A stretch of DNA of 64,000 nt from the NCBI GenBank assembly GCA_023150895.1, contig JAKLJY010000002.1:62001-126000 (forward strand). The letters run 5' to 3'. Origin of the DNA: Myxococcota bacterium (GTDB lineage Bacteria > Myxococcota_A > Bradymonadia > UBA7976 > UBA1532). The notes under the pieces were generated by a model. It was not told the DNA's origin and made no database searches. It worked only from the letters and a program-made list of their open reading frames with translations. Positions 7,806 to 16,431 of this stretch are shown one piece after another. The first letter of the stretch is position 1, and every line of letters begins with the position of its first letter. A program made the position numbers and the translations under genes.

Positions 7806-10415
7806 ATGTCCGAACCCACGGAAATTCCGGGTCTGCGCGACGGGGGGAGCCCCGGCGAGGCCCCCGCGAGCGGTGAGGCGCCCCCATCGGTCCGTCCGCC
7901 CCAGCGAGACCGCCGCGCGCTCGTCATCGGCATCCAGCGTTACCTCGACCCCGGCATGCAGCAACGCCCGGGGACGTGCGCCGCGCTGCGACAGATCGCG
8001 GCGATCCTGTCGGATCCCGAGCATGGCGGCTGGCACGTCGAGGTCCTGCTCGACGACGAACCCGCCGAAGAGCGGCGCGCCCTGCTCGCCAACGTCCTCG
8101 ATCGCCTCGACTGGATGAAGAAGGGCGAGGAGGCGCTCCTGATTCTGTCCGGGCGGGTCCGCAGCGGTCTCTTCATGCCCCGCGACGCACGCCCCACCAT
8201 GATCGCCCGAACGAGCATCTCGCTCGGCGAGATCTCGGCCTCCCTGCCGAAGGAGTCGAGCGTCATCATCGATGCGCCGGTGGACGCCGGCGCGTTTCCC
8301 GCCGCCTCCTGGGTCCTGGCCGCGGGGCCGCGCGACGGGGCGGAGAACTTCCCGACGGCGCGCGGACCGACGCTCTTCCTCGGGACGGTCATCCGCGCTC
8401 TTCAGGGCGAGGCGGCCGGCTCGATGGACGTCGTCACGGCGCGGCATCTGGCCGAGACCGTCGTCCGGGAGGCGCACCCCGCCTGGATTCGCGGCGAGCG
8501 CGACCTCGTCCTCGCGCGGCCGGGCATGCGGCCCACCCACTGTGTTCGCTGCGGCAAAGTGGTGTCCGATCCGCTCGCGGTCTACTGCCCGGGCTGCGGG
8601 GCGCATCTGCGCGCGGTCGAACATCTCGATGGCGGGCGATACCGCATCATCCGGCCCCTCGGCAGCGGCGGCATGGGCACGGTCTACCTCGCCGAGGACA
8701 CGCGGCTTCGGGTCCAGCGCGCACTGAAGGTGCTGAGCGTGCCTCCGGAGCTGTCCCCGGACGACCACGAGGCGCTCAAACAGCGCCTGATTCAGGAGTG
8801 CAAAGCCGCCCAGGCCCTCGGCGAGCGGACGGGCCACGTCGTGCGCGTCTACGATGTCGGATACTCGCCCGAGCGCGGCGAGCCCTTTCTGGTCATGGAG
8901 CTTCTGCAGGGGCGCACCCTCACGCAGCGCCTCGCGGAAGGGCGCATGACAATCTCGGGCTCCATCGAGTTCGGTCAGACCGTGGCCGAAACGCTCGGGA
9001 GCGCGCACGAAGCGGGGATCGTCCACCGCGACCTCAAGCCGGACAACATCTTCCTTCACCATCGCAGCGTGGAAGAGCCCGAGTACGTCAAGTTGCTGGA
9101 CTTCGGGCTCGCCAAGATGGCCGAGGCCGATCTGAAGACGCAGTCCGGTCGCATCATGGGCACGCTGCAGTACATGCCGCCCGAGCAGCTCAGGGGCGAG
9201 AAGGTCGACGCCCGTGCCGACGTCTTCTCCCTCGGTGCGGTCCTGTACGAATGCCTGTCGGGCGAGCGCGCCGTTCCCGGCCGCACGCAGGGGGAGATCT
9301 TCAAGGTCCTGCTCGACAAGGGCGTTCGCCCGCTGCGCGAGGTGGCCCCGGATCTGCCCCCGAAGCTCCACCTGCTGATGGACAAGTGCCTGTCGCTGGA
9401 TCCCGAACAGCGCCCGTCCAACGGCCGGGAGGTGGCGCGCGCGCTCGCCGAGATTCTCGCCGAACTCGACCAGGACGCCCTGGCGACGACCGTCTCCCCG
9501 GAGTCCGACGCCGGCCGCGCCGCGGCGCCGCGAGAAGCCCTCGTCATCGGTGTGAACGCCACGCCGCTGCCGGACGACTTGCGGGTGCCCCATCGCAGCC
9601 TGGCGGACATCGTGACGCCTGCGCGGGCGGCCGGTGGTGCGGCGTTCGTCTCGCTTCTGGGGGCGGCCTGGCTGCTGCTCTCGTCCGACCGGGAGGAAGC
9701 GGCCCCGGCGACGACCGCGACGCCGGCGGTGGTCGCCCCGGCCCCCCTCGTCGACGCCGGCCCCCCGCCTCCGGACGCGGCCGCGGCCCGGCCCCCGACC
9801 ATCCGGACGGCCTCGGTCGAGGCCATCGGGGCCGTGGCTCAGCCCGCCGCCGAGCCTCGGGTCGACGGCCGGTACATCCTTTACACGGGCGGGACACCCG
9901 ACGAGCAGGCGGCCCGGTTCGTCGTCGACGTGACCCTGTCGGAGGCCGAACCCCCGGCCCGCGACGCCGCGGCGATCGCCCGCTGGACGCGGACGACCCC
10001 GAGCGTTCGCGGCTGGCTGGCGGCCCGGGTGGACTTCTCGCGCGCCGAGCAGCGCAGCCCGGATCTCTTGGCCGTGCCGCGGGCGGACTTCGAGGCGCAG
10101 CGCGAACACGGTCGCCCGACCGGACGGGTCTTTCCGGGCCTCGGCGCCGCGTTTCTCCACGGGGATGCCGCCCCGGTCTTCGAACGGGTGCAGTGCGGGA
10201 CGGCCCGGACGGGCGATCGGCTCGCGGCCGCGCAGTGGTCGACGCCGGGCTACGGCGGCGGGCGTTGCGACGGCGCGTCGTGCGGCGAGGCGCTCGCGCG
10301 TGCGCTCATCCGGACCGGACAGGTCGGCGAGTCGGCGCAGCTCGAGCTGACCCTCGACCGGGTCGAGCCGGAGGCCGCGCGCCTCAAGGTGCGTTGCCGG
10401 ATCGGTGGCGGCTGA
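7806..10415 (+). CDS. Inactive caspase-like domain-zinc ribbon-Ser/Thr kinase membrane protein
   Basis: 869 residues. Residues ~36-225 follow the layout of prokaryotic caspase-like (C14) proteins: RRALVIGIQRYLD, a strand ending ILSGRV, FMPRDA, a helix then VIIDAPVDAG, WVLAAG, and GPTLFLGTVIRALQGEA. The catalytic His of the SGHG block is Arg117 and the Cys block (DxCxSG) reads DAPVDAG, so both catalytic residues are gone. A zinc ribbon follows (Cys246, 249, 261, 264). The kinase (~278-545) has GSGGMGTVY, the ALKV lysine, HRDLKPDN near 405, DFGLAK and GTLQYMPPEQ, so it looks active. One membrane helix lies near 610-630. A ~235-residue outer domain has no recognised family. GGAG precedes the ATG by four bases. 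Three exported-protein genes follow. Confidence 0.85.
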   Translation: MSEPTEIPGLRDGGSPGEAPASGEAPPSVRPPQRDRRALVIGIQRYLDPGMQQRPGTCAALRQIAAILSDPEHGGWHVEVLLDDEPAEERRALLANVLDRLDWMKKGEEALLILSGRVRSGLFMPRDARPTMIARTSISLGEISASLPKESSVIIDAPVDAGAFPAASWVLAAGPRDGAENFPTARGPTLFLGTVIRALQGEAAGSMDVVTARHLAETVVREAHPAWIRGERDLVLARPGMRPTHCVRCGKVVSDPLAVYCPGCGAHLRAVEHLDGGRYRIIRPLGSGGMGTVYLAEDTRLRVQRALKVLSVPPELSPDDHEALKQRLIQECKAAQALGERTGHVVRVYDVGYSPERGEPFLVMELLQGRTLTQRLAEGRMTISGSIEFGQTVAETLGSAHEAGIVHRDLKPDNIFLHHRSVEEPEYVKLLDFGLAKMAEADLKTQSGRIMGTLQYMPPEQLRGEKVDARADVFSLGAVLYECLSGERAVPGRTQGEIFKVLLDKGVRPLREVAPDLPPKLHLLMDKCLSLDPEQRPSNGREVARALAEILAELDQDALATTVSPESDAGRAAAPREALVIGVNATPLPDDLRVPHRSLADIVTPARAAGGAAFVSLLGAAWLLLSSDREEAAPATTATPAVVAPAPLVDAGPPPPDAAAARPPTIRTASVEAIGAVAQPAAEPRVDGRYILYTGGTPDEQAARFVVDVTLSEAEPPARDAAAIARWTRTTPSVRGWLAARVDFSRAEQRSPDLLAVPRADFEAQREHGRPTGRVFPGLGAAFLHGDAAPVFERVQCGTARTGDRLAAAQWSTPGYGGGRCDGASCGEALARALIRTGQVGESAQLELTLDRVEPEAARLKVRCRIGGG

Positions 10416-10609
10416 TCTGGACTCGCGGGTCGGGCTCAACCCGATTGCTCCGATCCGCCCCTCTCGGCGAGACTGCGTCGAATTCGCCGTCTCGGGCGCC
10501 GGCCCGGGCCGCATCCTGCATGTCACTGGTGCCGGGGCGTGTCCGGTTTCGCGCGCAGGACCGGCCGAGAACTCGTCTGACATCGGAGCGCGGAAGGGGA
10601 CCTGAGAAG

Positions 10610-12169
10610 ATGCCGGTGGGCATGCGTCGCCGGATGATCGCGGTGCTGAGCGCGGCGATCACGTCGATTTCGGCCGGAGGGGCGCGGGCAGCCGCCCCCT
10701 GCGCCGACGCCGCGCAGCACCCGGTCCTGGCGCCCCTGGCCCGGGCGCTGGAACGTCCGGAGACCTGGCGCGAGGCGCTGGAGGCCGCGACCCCGGGGGC
10801 GGGTCCGGCCGAGAACGAGAGCGCCGAGGTCGCCGCCTGCCGCCATTACCTGGCCGGCGCGGCGGCGTTCTTCCTTTCCGAACGCGCCCCCGAGCTCGCG
10901 CCCCGCGCGGTCGAGCACCTCTTGGCGGCCCACTTCCTCGCCCCTCGCGCGATGGCACACGTTCAGGCCCGCAGCCGCCTCCGGACGGCCTGGACGCGCA
11001 TCGGCGAACTCCCGGGCATTCGACCGGCAGGACCGCCGGCGATGATCGAGTTCACCGCGACCGGCGCGCCCCACCCGTTCACGCTGCGCCCGGCCGAGGC
11101 GGACGCCCCGACCTGGCGATTGCCGCCCCCGCAGCCCGGAGACGGAGCCTTTGCCCCGGCCGGGCGCCTCTCCCTGCCCCCCGGCCGGTACCGGGCGACT
11201 GTGAACGGGCGTTGCGGCGGGTCTGACATCGATTTCATGGTCGCGGCCGGCCTCGGACGCGTCACCCTGCCGTCCCCTCCCCCCTGTGTCGCTCATCTCG
11301 TGGTGGTCGACGCCGACGGCAGCGCGCTCGCCTCGGCCCGGATCGTCGGTCCCGACGGCTCGGCGGTCGAAGCCGCGCGGGTGCCGGTGGGCGCCGGCGA
11401 GGCCGTGATCTCCGCCCCCGGGTACCGCCCGCGCCGTGTACCGCTTGCCGACGTCACGGGCCGCGTGGTCGTCACGCTCGATCGGTGCCCCGTCGACCTG
11501 CACGTCGATGTGCTGCCCGCCGACGCGCAGGTCGAAGGGGCGGGCCCCGGACCGTGGGGTCGACGGGCCGTCGTGGCCCGCCGTCCGGGGTACGTGGACC
11601 ACGCCGCCTCGCTCGACGTGGCCGCGCCTGCCTCGTGCGAGGGGGCCCCGACGACGACGCTGGAGGTCCGCCTGCGGCGGCCGGTCCGTGTCGCGTCCCG
11701 GTACGACGATGGCCTGTCTGCGAGCCCCGTGCTGTTCGTGAACGGTACCCTGACCCCGATCGCGCAGCTGGCCCTCGAGCCGGGCGCCTATCCCTTCGAG
11801 GCCCGCGTGCCCGACGCGCCCGCCGTGACGGGGCGGCTGATCGTGAGCCCTTGCGGGACCGGGACCTGCCCGCCGGCGGAACTCGACGTCGTGTTCTCGC
11901 CCCTGCGTGAACGACCGACGCCCCTCGGTCCCTGGCTGATGCTCGGGGCCGGCGGCCTGGCGTTCGGGGGCGGCCTCGTGGCGGGCGCCTCCGCCCTCGC
12001 GACCCAAGAGGACATCGACGGCTATTCCACGCGCCGCACGGAGCCCGAATCCATCGACACGCTCGTCGCCCGCCGCGACGACCGGGCCCGTGCCGCCAAC
12101 GCATTGCTCACGGCCGGCGTCACGCTCGCCGCTGCGGGCCTTGTGTGGTACTGGCTGGGGAGCGACTGA
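10610..12169 (+). CDS. Exported PEGA-type membrane protein
   Basis: 519 residues from the ATG at 10610. A signal peptide ends near GGARAAAP. Residues ~28-150 are helical. The middle consists of beta-rich repeats of PEGA character (PPGRYRATVNG, APGYRPRRVPL, EPGAYPFEARVPD) that probably fold as small Ig-like domains. The end has two hydrophobic helices (PWLMLGAGGLAFGGGLVAGA and a second at the very C-terminus) separated by a ~50-residue charged loop. PEGA proteins of this layout are common next to Ser/Thr kinases in Myxococcota and are thought to act at the cell surface. The stop overlaps the next start as TGATG, so translation is likely coupled. Confidence 0.7.
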   Translation: MPVGMRRRMIAVLSAAITSISAGGARAAAPCADAAQHPVLAPLARALERPETWREALEAATPGAGPAENESAEVAACRHYLAGAAAFFLSERAPELAPRAVEHLLAAHFLAPRAMAHVQARSRLRTAWTRIGELPGIRPAGPPAMIEFTATGAPHPFTLRPAEADAPTWRLPPPQPGDGAFAPAGRLSLPPGRYRATVNGRCGGSDIDFMVAAGLGRVTLPSPPPCVAHLVVVDADGSALASARIVGPDGSAVEAARVPVGAGEAVISAPGYRPRRVPLADVTGRVVVTLDRCPVDLHVDVLPADAQVEGAGPGPWGRRAVVARRPGYVDHAASLDVAAPASCEGAPTTTLEVRLRRPVRVASRYDDGLSASPVLFVNGTLTPIAQLALEPGAYPFEARVPDAPAVTGRLIVSPCGTGTCPPAELDVVFSPLRERPTPLGPWLMLGAGGLAFGGGLVAGASALATQEDIDGYSTRRTEPESIDTLVARRDDRARAANALLTAGVTLAAAGLVWYWLGSD

Positions 12170-13545
12170 TGCCCGCGTTTCCCGATCCCGCACGCGCACG
12201 CGGACGAAGACCCGTCGCGGCCGCGCTCGGCGCGTTTCTGCTCCTCCCCGCCTGCCAGGCCCTCCTCGGCGGCGACGGACGCGAGTGCGCGACGACCGTC
12301 GATTGCCTCGACGACCAGATCTGTGCGGTCGATCGCGGTCGGTGCGTCCCGACGACCGGCGGTCGCCCCGATCGGACACTGGACGCCACGCGGCCCGACG
12401 CCGGCGACGCTACCCTCGAGGCCGGTCTGCCCGACGCCCGTCTCGATCTGCGCGTCCCCGACGAGTCCGTCCCCGACCCGCCGGATCGGGACCTCCCGGA
12501 TCTGCGCATCCCCGACGTCCAGGCCCCGGACGTGGAACCGCCGGACGTCCTGCTGCCCGACGCCGGCATCTCCGACGTCTACGGCCCGGCGGGCGACTGC
12601 TTCCCGGACGCGCCTTTCGGAACGTTCCGCGAAAGCGCGGGGGCGCCCGTCCCGCGGGCGCTGTGCACCCCCGAGGCCCTGCTGTGGACGTCCACCGACG
12701 CCGACGGTCTCACGACGCTGATGTCGCGCCGGGGCGACGTCGAACGCGCGCTGTTCACCCTGCCCCCGACCGCGCCTTTCCTGGCCTCCGGGGGCGTGGT
12801 GCTCGTCGAGATGCCCGATGCCCTGCGCGGCGGCCGGATGGGGGTCTTCCGCTTCGACCTCGCCGAGGGACCGGGCGCCATGCCAGCCGCCGTCCTGCCA
12901 GCCCCCGTCGACCATTGGCACGCAACCCGCGCCCGGGGCGTCACCGGCTTCGTCGAGGGCGACGAGACGACGAGCGCGGTCGTTCTTCTCTTCGACGACA
13001 ATCGGACGCTGCGATGTGGCGAGGCGCAGCACCGACAGTGGGGTCTCTCGCTGGGCGAGGCGTCCACGGCCTGGTTCGAGCAGCCGAGCGCCGGCGGCGC
13101 CGTGGATCTCGTCGTCGTCGGGGCCCATGCCTGCGCGCCGGCCCTGCGCGTGACGATTCCGCCAGGGGTCGAAGAGGGAGATCGTCTCGAGCGGGACGGC
13201 ACCGCCCTCTACTGGCTCGCGACCGAAGCTGCGACGCGACGCCGGCGCGTCCACACGTTCGACACGGCACGGCCCGGGATCGGCCCGCGGCCGGTGAACG
13301 CGGAGGGCCTCGGCCGGGTCAACCCCGTCGAGTTCGTCGTAAACGACGGGTGGCTCCTGCTCTCCGCCTTCGACGACAGGGCATACCGTTTGCATCTCTT
13401 CGATCTCACCAACGGTCGGAAGCAGCAGCTCCCGTTCGCTGGCAGCGCGCGGGCGCCGGCCCTTTCGGGGACGGTCGCCTTGTGGGCCCAACAGGTCGGG
13501 GGCAGCCCCTGGGAGATCCACTATGGTCGTTTGCTCACCCGCTGA
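12169..13545 (+). CDS. Lipoprotein with Pro-Asp stalk and beta-propeller-like domain
   Basis: 458 residues. The signal peptide ends in LLPAC (lipobox). A short Cys-rich knot (CATTVDCLDDQICAVDRGRC) follows. A low-complexity stalk of PD-rich repeats (DLPDLRIPDVQAPDVEPPDV) spans about residues 65-140 and probably holds the remaining domain away from the membrane. Residues ~145-458 are beta-rich with repeated strand pairs and resemble WD40/TolB-like propellers only loosely. No catalytic motif is seen. The start overlaps the stop of the PEGA gene, and the 3' end overlaps the next gene by 23 bases, so the three are one transcription unit. Confidence 0.75.
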   Translation: MPAFPDPARARGRRPVAAALGAFLLLPACQALLGGDGRECATTVDCLDDQICAVDRGRCVPTTGGRPDRTLDATRPDAGDATLEAGLPDARLDLRVPDESVPDPPDRDLPDLRIPDVQAPDVEPPDVLLPDAGISDVYGPAGDCFPDAPFGTFRESAGAPVPRALCTPEALLWTSTDADGLTTLMSRRGDVERALFTLPPTAPFLASGGVVLVEMPDALRGGRMGVFRFDLAEGPGAMPAAVLPAPVDHWHATRARGVTGFVEGDETTSAVVLLFDDNRTLRCGEAQHRQWGLSLGEASTAWFEQPSAGGAVDLVVVGAHACAPALRVTIPPGVEEGDRLERDGTALYWLATEAATRRRRVHTFDTARPGIGPRPVNAEGLGRVNPVEFVVNDGWLLLSAFDDRAYRLHLFDLTNGRKQQLPFAGSARAPALSGTVALWAQQVGGSPWEIHYGRLLTR

Positions 13546-15208
13546 GATCCGACGGCATCGCCCGGGCGGTGGACTGGCCGTCGCCCTGAGTCTGATGGCC
13601 TTCTCGGGGTGCGGTGCCACCGACGAAGCGCTCGGCGCGACGGACGAGCCGGCGGCCGCTCTCGACGCCGGCTCCGGCGCGAACGACGCCGGCTCCGCGG
13701 CCAGCGGCGGCTACGGGGGGGAGCCCGGTGAGACCGGCGGGGCGGGCGGCTCGGCGGGCGGCTCGGGACCCAACGACCAGGACGCCGGCGCCGGCTTCCC
13801 GGACGGGGGCCTGACCGGGGGGGCCGGGGGCGGATGGCCGTTCCCGGACGCCGGCGCACCCCCGCCGGAGCCACCCACGCGAGACGAGGCCTGCGCCTGG
13901 ATGGCCGGGTACGCGGTGGACGGGGCCGTCCTGGACCGGGACGGCGACTGTTTCCCGAACGATTGCACCGGGCTTCACGAGTCCTGCACACGCTACGCCG
14001 ACTGCGACGACCAGCGCCCGGACGTGAATCCCGGCATCGCCGAGCGCTGCAACGGTCGCGACGACGACTGCGACGGCCTCGACGACGAGGACTTCGCGAT
14101 CGGCGGCCCCTGCCAGACGACCTGCGGTGACGGAAAGTGGGAGTGCGCGCATGCCGACCCGACGCAGGTGGCATGCAGTACGGCGGCCGGGCAGAGCCAG
14201 GCGCCCCCCCCCGATCAGGTCCGGGAGGTCTGCAACGACCTCGACGACGACTGCGATGGCGTCGTGGACGACGACTGCCGTTTCGAGCTGCCGGTCGCGG
14301 CGCAGCGCAGCCGTCCGGTCGCCTGCGCAGGGCGCCTCTTCGTCGTTCAGGACGACGCGCTGGTCGAGGTCGATCGCGACGGCATCGTCGAGACCCTCGC
14401 CCCCGCAGGCGACGAGCTTCCCGTCGCGCCGGTCTGCGGTGCCGCGGGCATCGCCTGGCTCTCGCTGCCGATGAACGGCGGACTTTGTGAGACGCCCGAG
14501 AACGAGCCCGAGCGCTGTTACGGACGCATTCTGGCTCGGCGGCTCGGCGATGGCCCCGGCACCGCGCCGATCGAGGTCGCCACGCCCGGCGCCCACGGCC
14601 GCCCTGCCGTCTCGGAGACGGACGTCCTCTGGCACTCCGTCCTCGGTCAGACGCTCAGCATCTACACGCGCCCGCTCGCCCCGGGCGGGATCTCCCGGCG
14701 CATCGCCGACGGCCAGAGCGATCCGGCCCTCGCCGGACCGGCAGCGGGGGCGAGCCCATACGTCGCGACCCGACGTTGGGTGTCCGGGCAAGCGCAGGTC
14801 TACCTGCAGCGGCTCGACGACCCGCATGCGGGCCTCGCGATCATCAACCCCGTGGCCCCGCCGGGCCCGCCGATCTATTCCGGTGCCTGGCTGGTCTGGG
14901 ACATTCCGGGCGCGCTTTGGGGCGTCCCCATGTCGGGCGAGGACTTCTCCGAGCCGGGTGACGGGCTCCAGCTGATCGAACACGCCGACACCGACGCCCG
15001 GCCCCTCGTCGAAGGTCGCCACCTGGTCTGGCTCGACCGCACGACGACCCCCGCGAGCGTCCGGCTCGTGGACCTCGAAACGGGCCTGAGCCGCGTCGTG
15101 GTGCGCGCCGACGTTCGACCCGGGGACCTCGCGTTGTCCGACGGCGTTCTCTTCACCGTCCGGCAGGAGGCGCCCGACGCCGGTCTGTACCGGACCGAGC
15201 TGCCCTGA
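13523..15208 (+). CDS. MopE-like lipoprotein with calcium-type Asp repeats and propeller domain
   Basis: 561 residues. The signal peptide ends in MAFSGC (Cys about residue 30). A Gly/Ala/Asp linker runs to about residue 115. Then come two MopE-like motifs, CNGRDDDCDGLDDED and CNDLDDDCDGVVDDDC, preceded by a related Asp-rich stretch. These DxDxDCDG motifs are predicted calcium-binding loops of myxococcal surface proteins. The C-terminal ~300 residues are beta-rich and similar in style to the preceding lipoprotein, so the two may be paralogues (inference). The ATG at 13523 lies inside the end of the previous gene, which implies coupled translation. Confidence 0.8.
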   Translation: MVVCSPAEIRRHRPGGGLAVALSLMAFSGCGATDEALGATDEPAAALDAGSGANDAGSAASGGYGGEPGETGGAGGSAGGSGPNDQDAGAGFPDGGLTGGAGGGWPFPDAGAPPPEPPTRDEACAWMAGYAVDGAVLDRDGDCFPNDCTGLHESCTRYADCDDQRPDVNPGIAERCNGRDDDCDGLDDEDFAIGGPCQTTCGDGKWECAHADPTQVACSTAAGQSQAPPPDQVREVCNDLDDDCDGVVDDDCRFELPVAAQRSRPVACAGRLFVVQDDALVEVDRDGIVETLAPAGDELPVAPVCGAAGIAWLSLPMNGGLCETPENEPERCYGRILARRLGDGPGTAPIEVATPGAHGRPAVSETDVLWHSVLGQTLSIYTRPLAPGGISRRIADGQSDPALAGPAAGASPYVATRRWVSGQAQVYLQRLDDPHAGLAIINPVAPPGPPIYSGAWLVWDIPGALWGVPMSGEDFSEPGDGLQLIEHADTDARPLVEGRHLVWLDRTTTPASVRLVDLETGLSRVVVRADVRPGDLALSDGVLFTVRQEAPDAGLYRTELP

Positions 15209-15311
15209 CGCCGCCGGACGGGCCGACCCGCCGCCGACGCCCTGGAATTGCCCTTGCCACCCGGACGGTCACGGGCTACATCGACCGGCCTGCCGTTTTT
15301 GCGGAGCGTCG

Positions 15312-16370
15312 ATGTTCGCGACCCTGTACCGGGACTTCCGATACTCGTTTCTCATCACCATCGTCTGCCTGGCGACGGCCTACTGGTGGGGCCATCGTTG
15401 GTCCGACGGCCCGCTGGCCGCCATGTGGGTCGCCATCGTGCTCGGGTTCATGGAGGTCACGCTCTCGTTCGACAACGCCGTGGTCAACGCAGCCATCCTG
15501 CGCGACATGGACGAGAAGTGGCGGCGGCTGTTCCTGACCGTCGGCATCCTCATCGCCGTCTTCGGCATGCGCCTCGTCTTTCCCATCGCCATCGTCGCCG
15601 TCACGACCGGCATGGGGTGGATCGAGGTCACGCAAATGGCGCTGACCAACCCGGACGAGTACTCCCGCCACCTCCACGAGAACCACACGGCCATCGCCGC
15701 GTTCGGCGGCATCTTCCTCCTGCTCGTCTTTTTCTCGTTCCTGTTCGACGACGGACGCGAACTCCACTGGCTCGGTTGGGCCGAGCGCCGGCTCGCGAGC
15801 CTCGGCAAGCTGGAGGCCGTGGGCATCGTCGCCGCGCTGATCACGCTCTACATGGTGCAGCGACTGCTGCCCGTGGACGAGCACCACCGGCTCGTCATCA
15901 TGACCGCCGGCGTATCGGGGGTGATCCTCTTCGTCCTCGTCGACAGCCTCGGCAGTCTCTTCGAAGTCGAAGAAGAGGGCGACGCGGCCGTGAAGGTCGT
16001 CAAGCGCTCGGGCGCGATGTCCTTCGTCTATCTCGAGATCCTCGACGCGTCCTTCTCCTTCGACGGCGTGATCGGCGCCTTCGCGATCACGCGCGACGTG
16101 GTGATCATCATGCTCGGTCTGGCCATCGGCGCGATGTTCGTGCGGTCCCTGACCATCTTCCTGGTCAATCGCGGCACCCTCGAGCACTACGTCTACCTCG
16201 AGCACGGCGCGCACTACGCGATCGGCGCCCTGGCCGTCATCATGTTCATCTCCATCGCCGAGGAGGTGCCGGAGGCGCTGACCGGCGCCATCGGGATGGC
16301 GTTCATCGTCGCCGCGCTGTTCTCGTCGATCCTCTATCGCCGCAAACTGGCCCGGGAGGGGTCGGCTTGA
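15312..16370 (+). CDS. DUF475/TerC-like integral membrane protein
   Basis: 352 residues with about nine hydrophobic helices. The paired acidic motifs SFDNAVVNA (helix 2) and SFSFDGVIGAFAI (helix ~6), and LEHGAHYAIGALA near the end, are those of the DUF475 branch of the TerC/LysE superfamily. TerC relatives export metal ions such as Mn2+ or take part in tellurite resistance. DUF475 itself has no proven substrate that I can name. GGAG five bases before the ATG is a good ribosome site. The three genes that follow are in the same direction with gaps of 61, 20 and 8 bases. Confidence 0.88.
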   Translation: MFATLYRDFRYSFLITIVCLATAYWWGHRWSDGPLAAMWVAIVLGFMEVTLSFDNAVVNAAILRDMDEKWRRLFLTVGILIAVFGMRLVFPIAIVAVTTGMGWIEVTQMALTNPDEYSRHLHENHTAIAAFGGIFLLLVFFSFLFDDGRELHWLGWAERRLASLGKLEAVGIVAALITLYMVQRLLPVDEHHRLVIMTAGVSGVILFVLVDSLGSLFEVEEEGDAAVKVVKRSGAMSFVYLEILDASFSFDGVIGAFAITRDVVIIMLGLAIGAMFVRSLTIFLVNRGTLEHYVYLEHGAHYAIGALAVIMFISIAEEVPEALTGAIGMAFIVAALFSSILYRRKLAREGSA

Positions 16371-16431
16371 CTTGTCGCGACGACCGGTCATACCTTCCGG
16401 CCGTTTTGCCCTGGAGATCCCGGAGTCACTG

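Noticed and set aside
7794-10583. Long minus-strand open frame opposite the pseudocaspase kinase
   Set aside because: It mirrors a gene with clear kinase motifs. The translated product has no recognisable domain and begins beyond the true gene end.
15209-15311. Manganese (yybP-ykoY) riboswitch ahead of the TerC-like gene
   Set aside because: Such riboswitches often precede TerC relatives, but the 103-base gap shows none of the conserved purine-rich loops I would expect.
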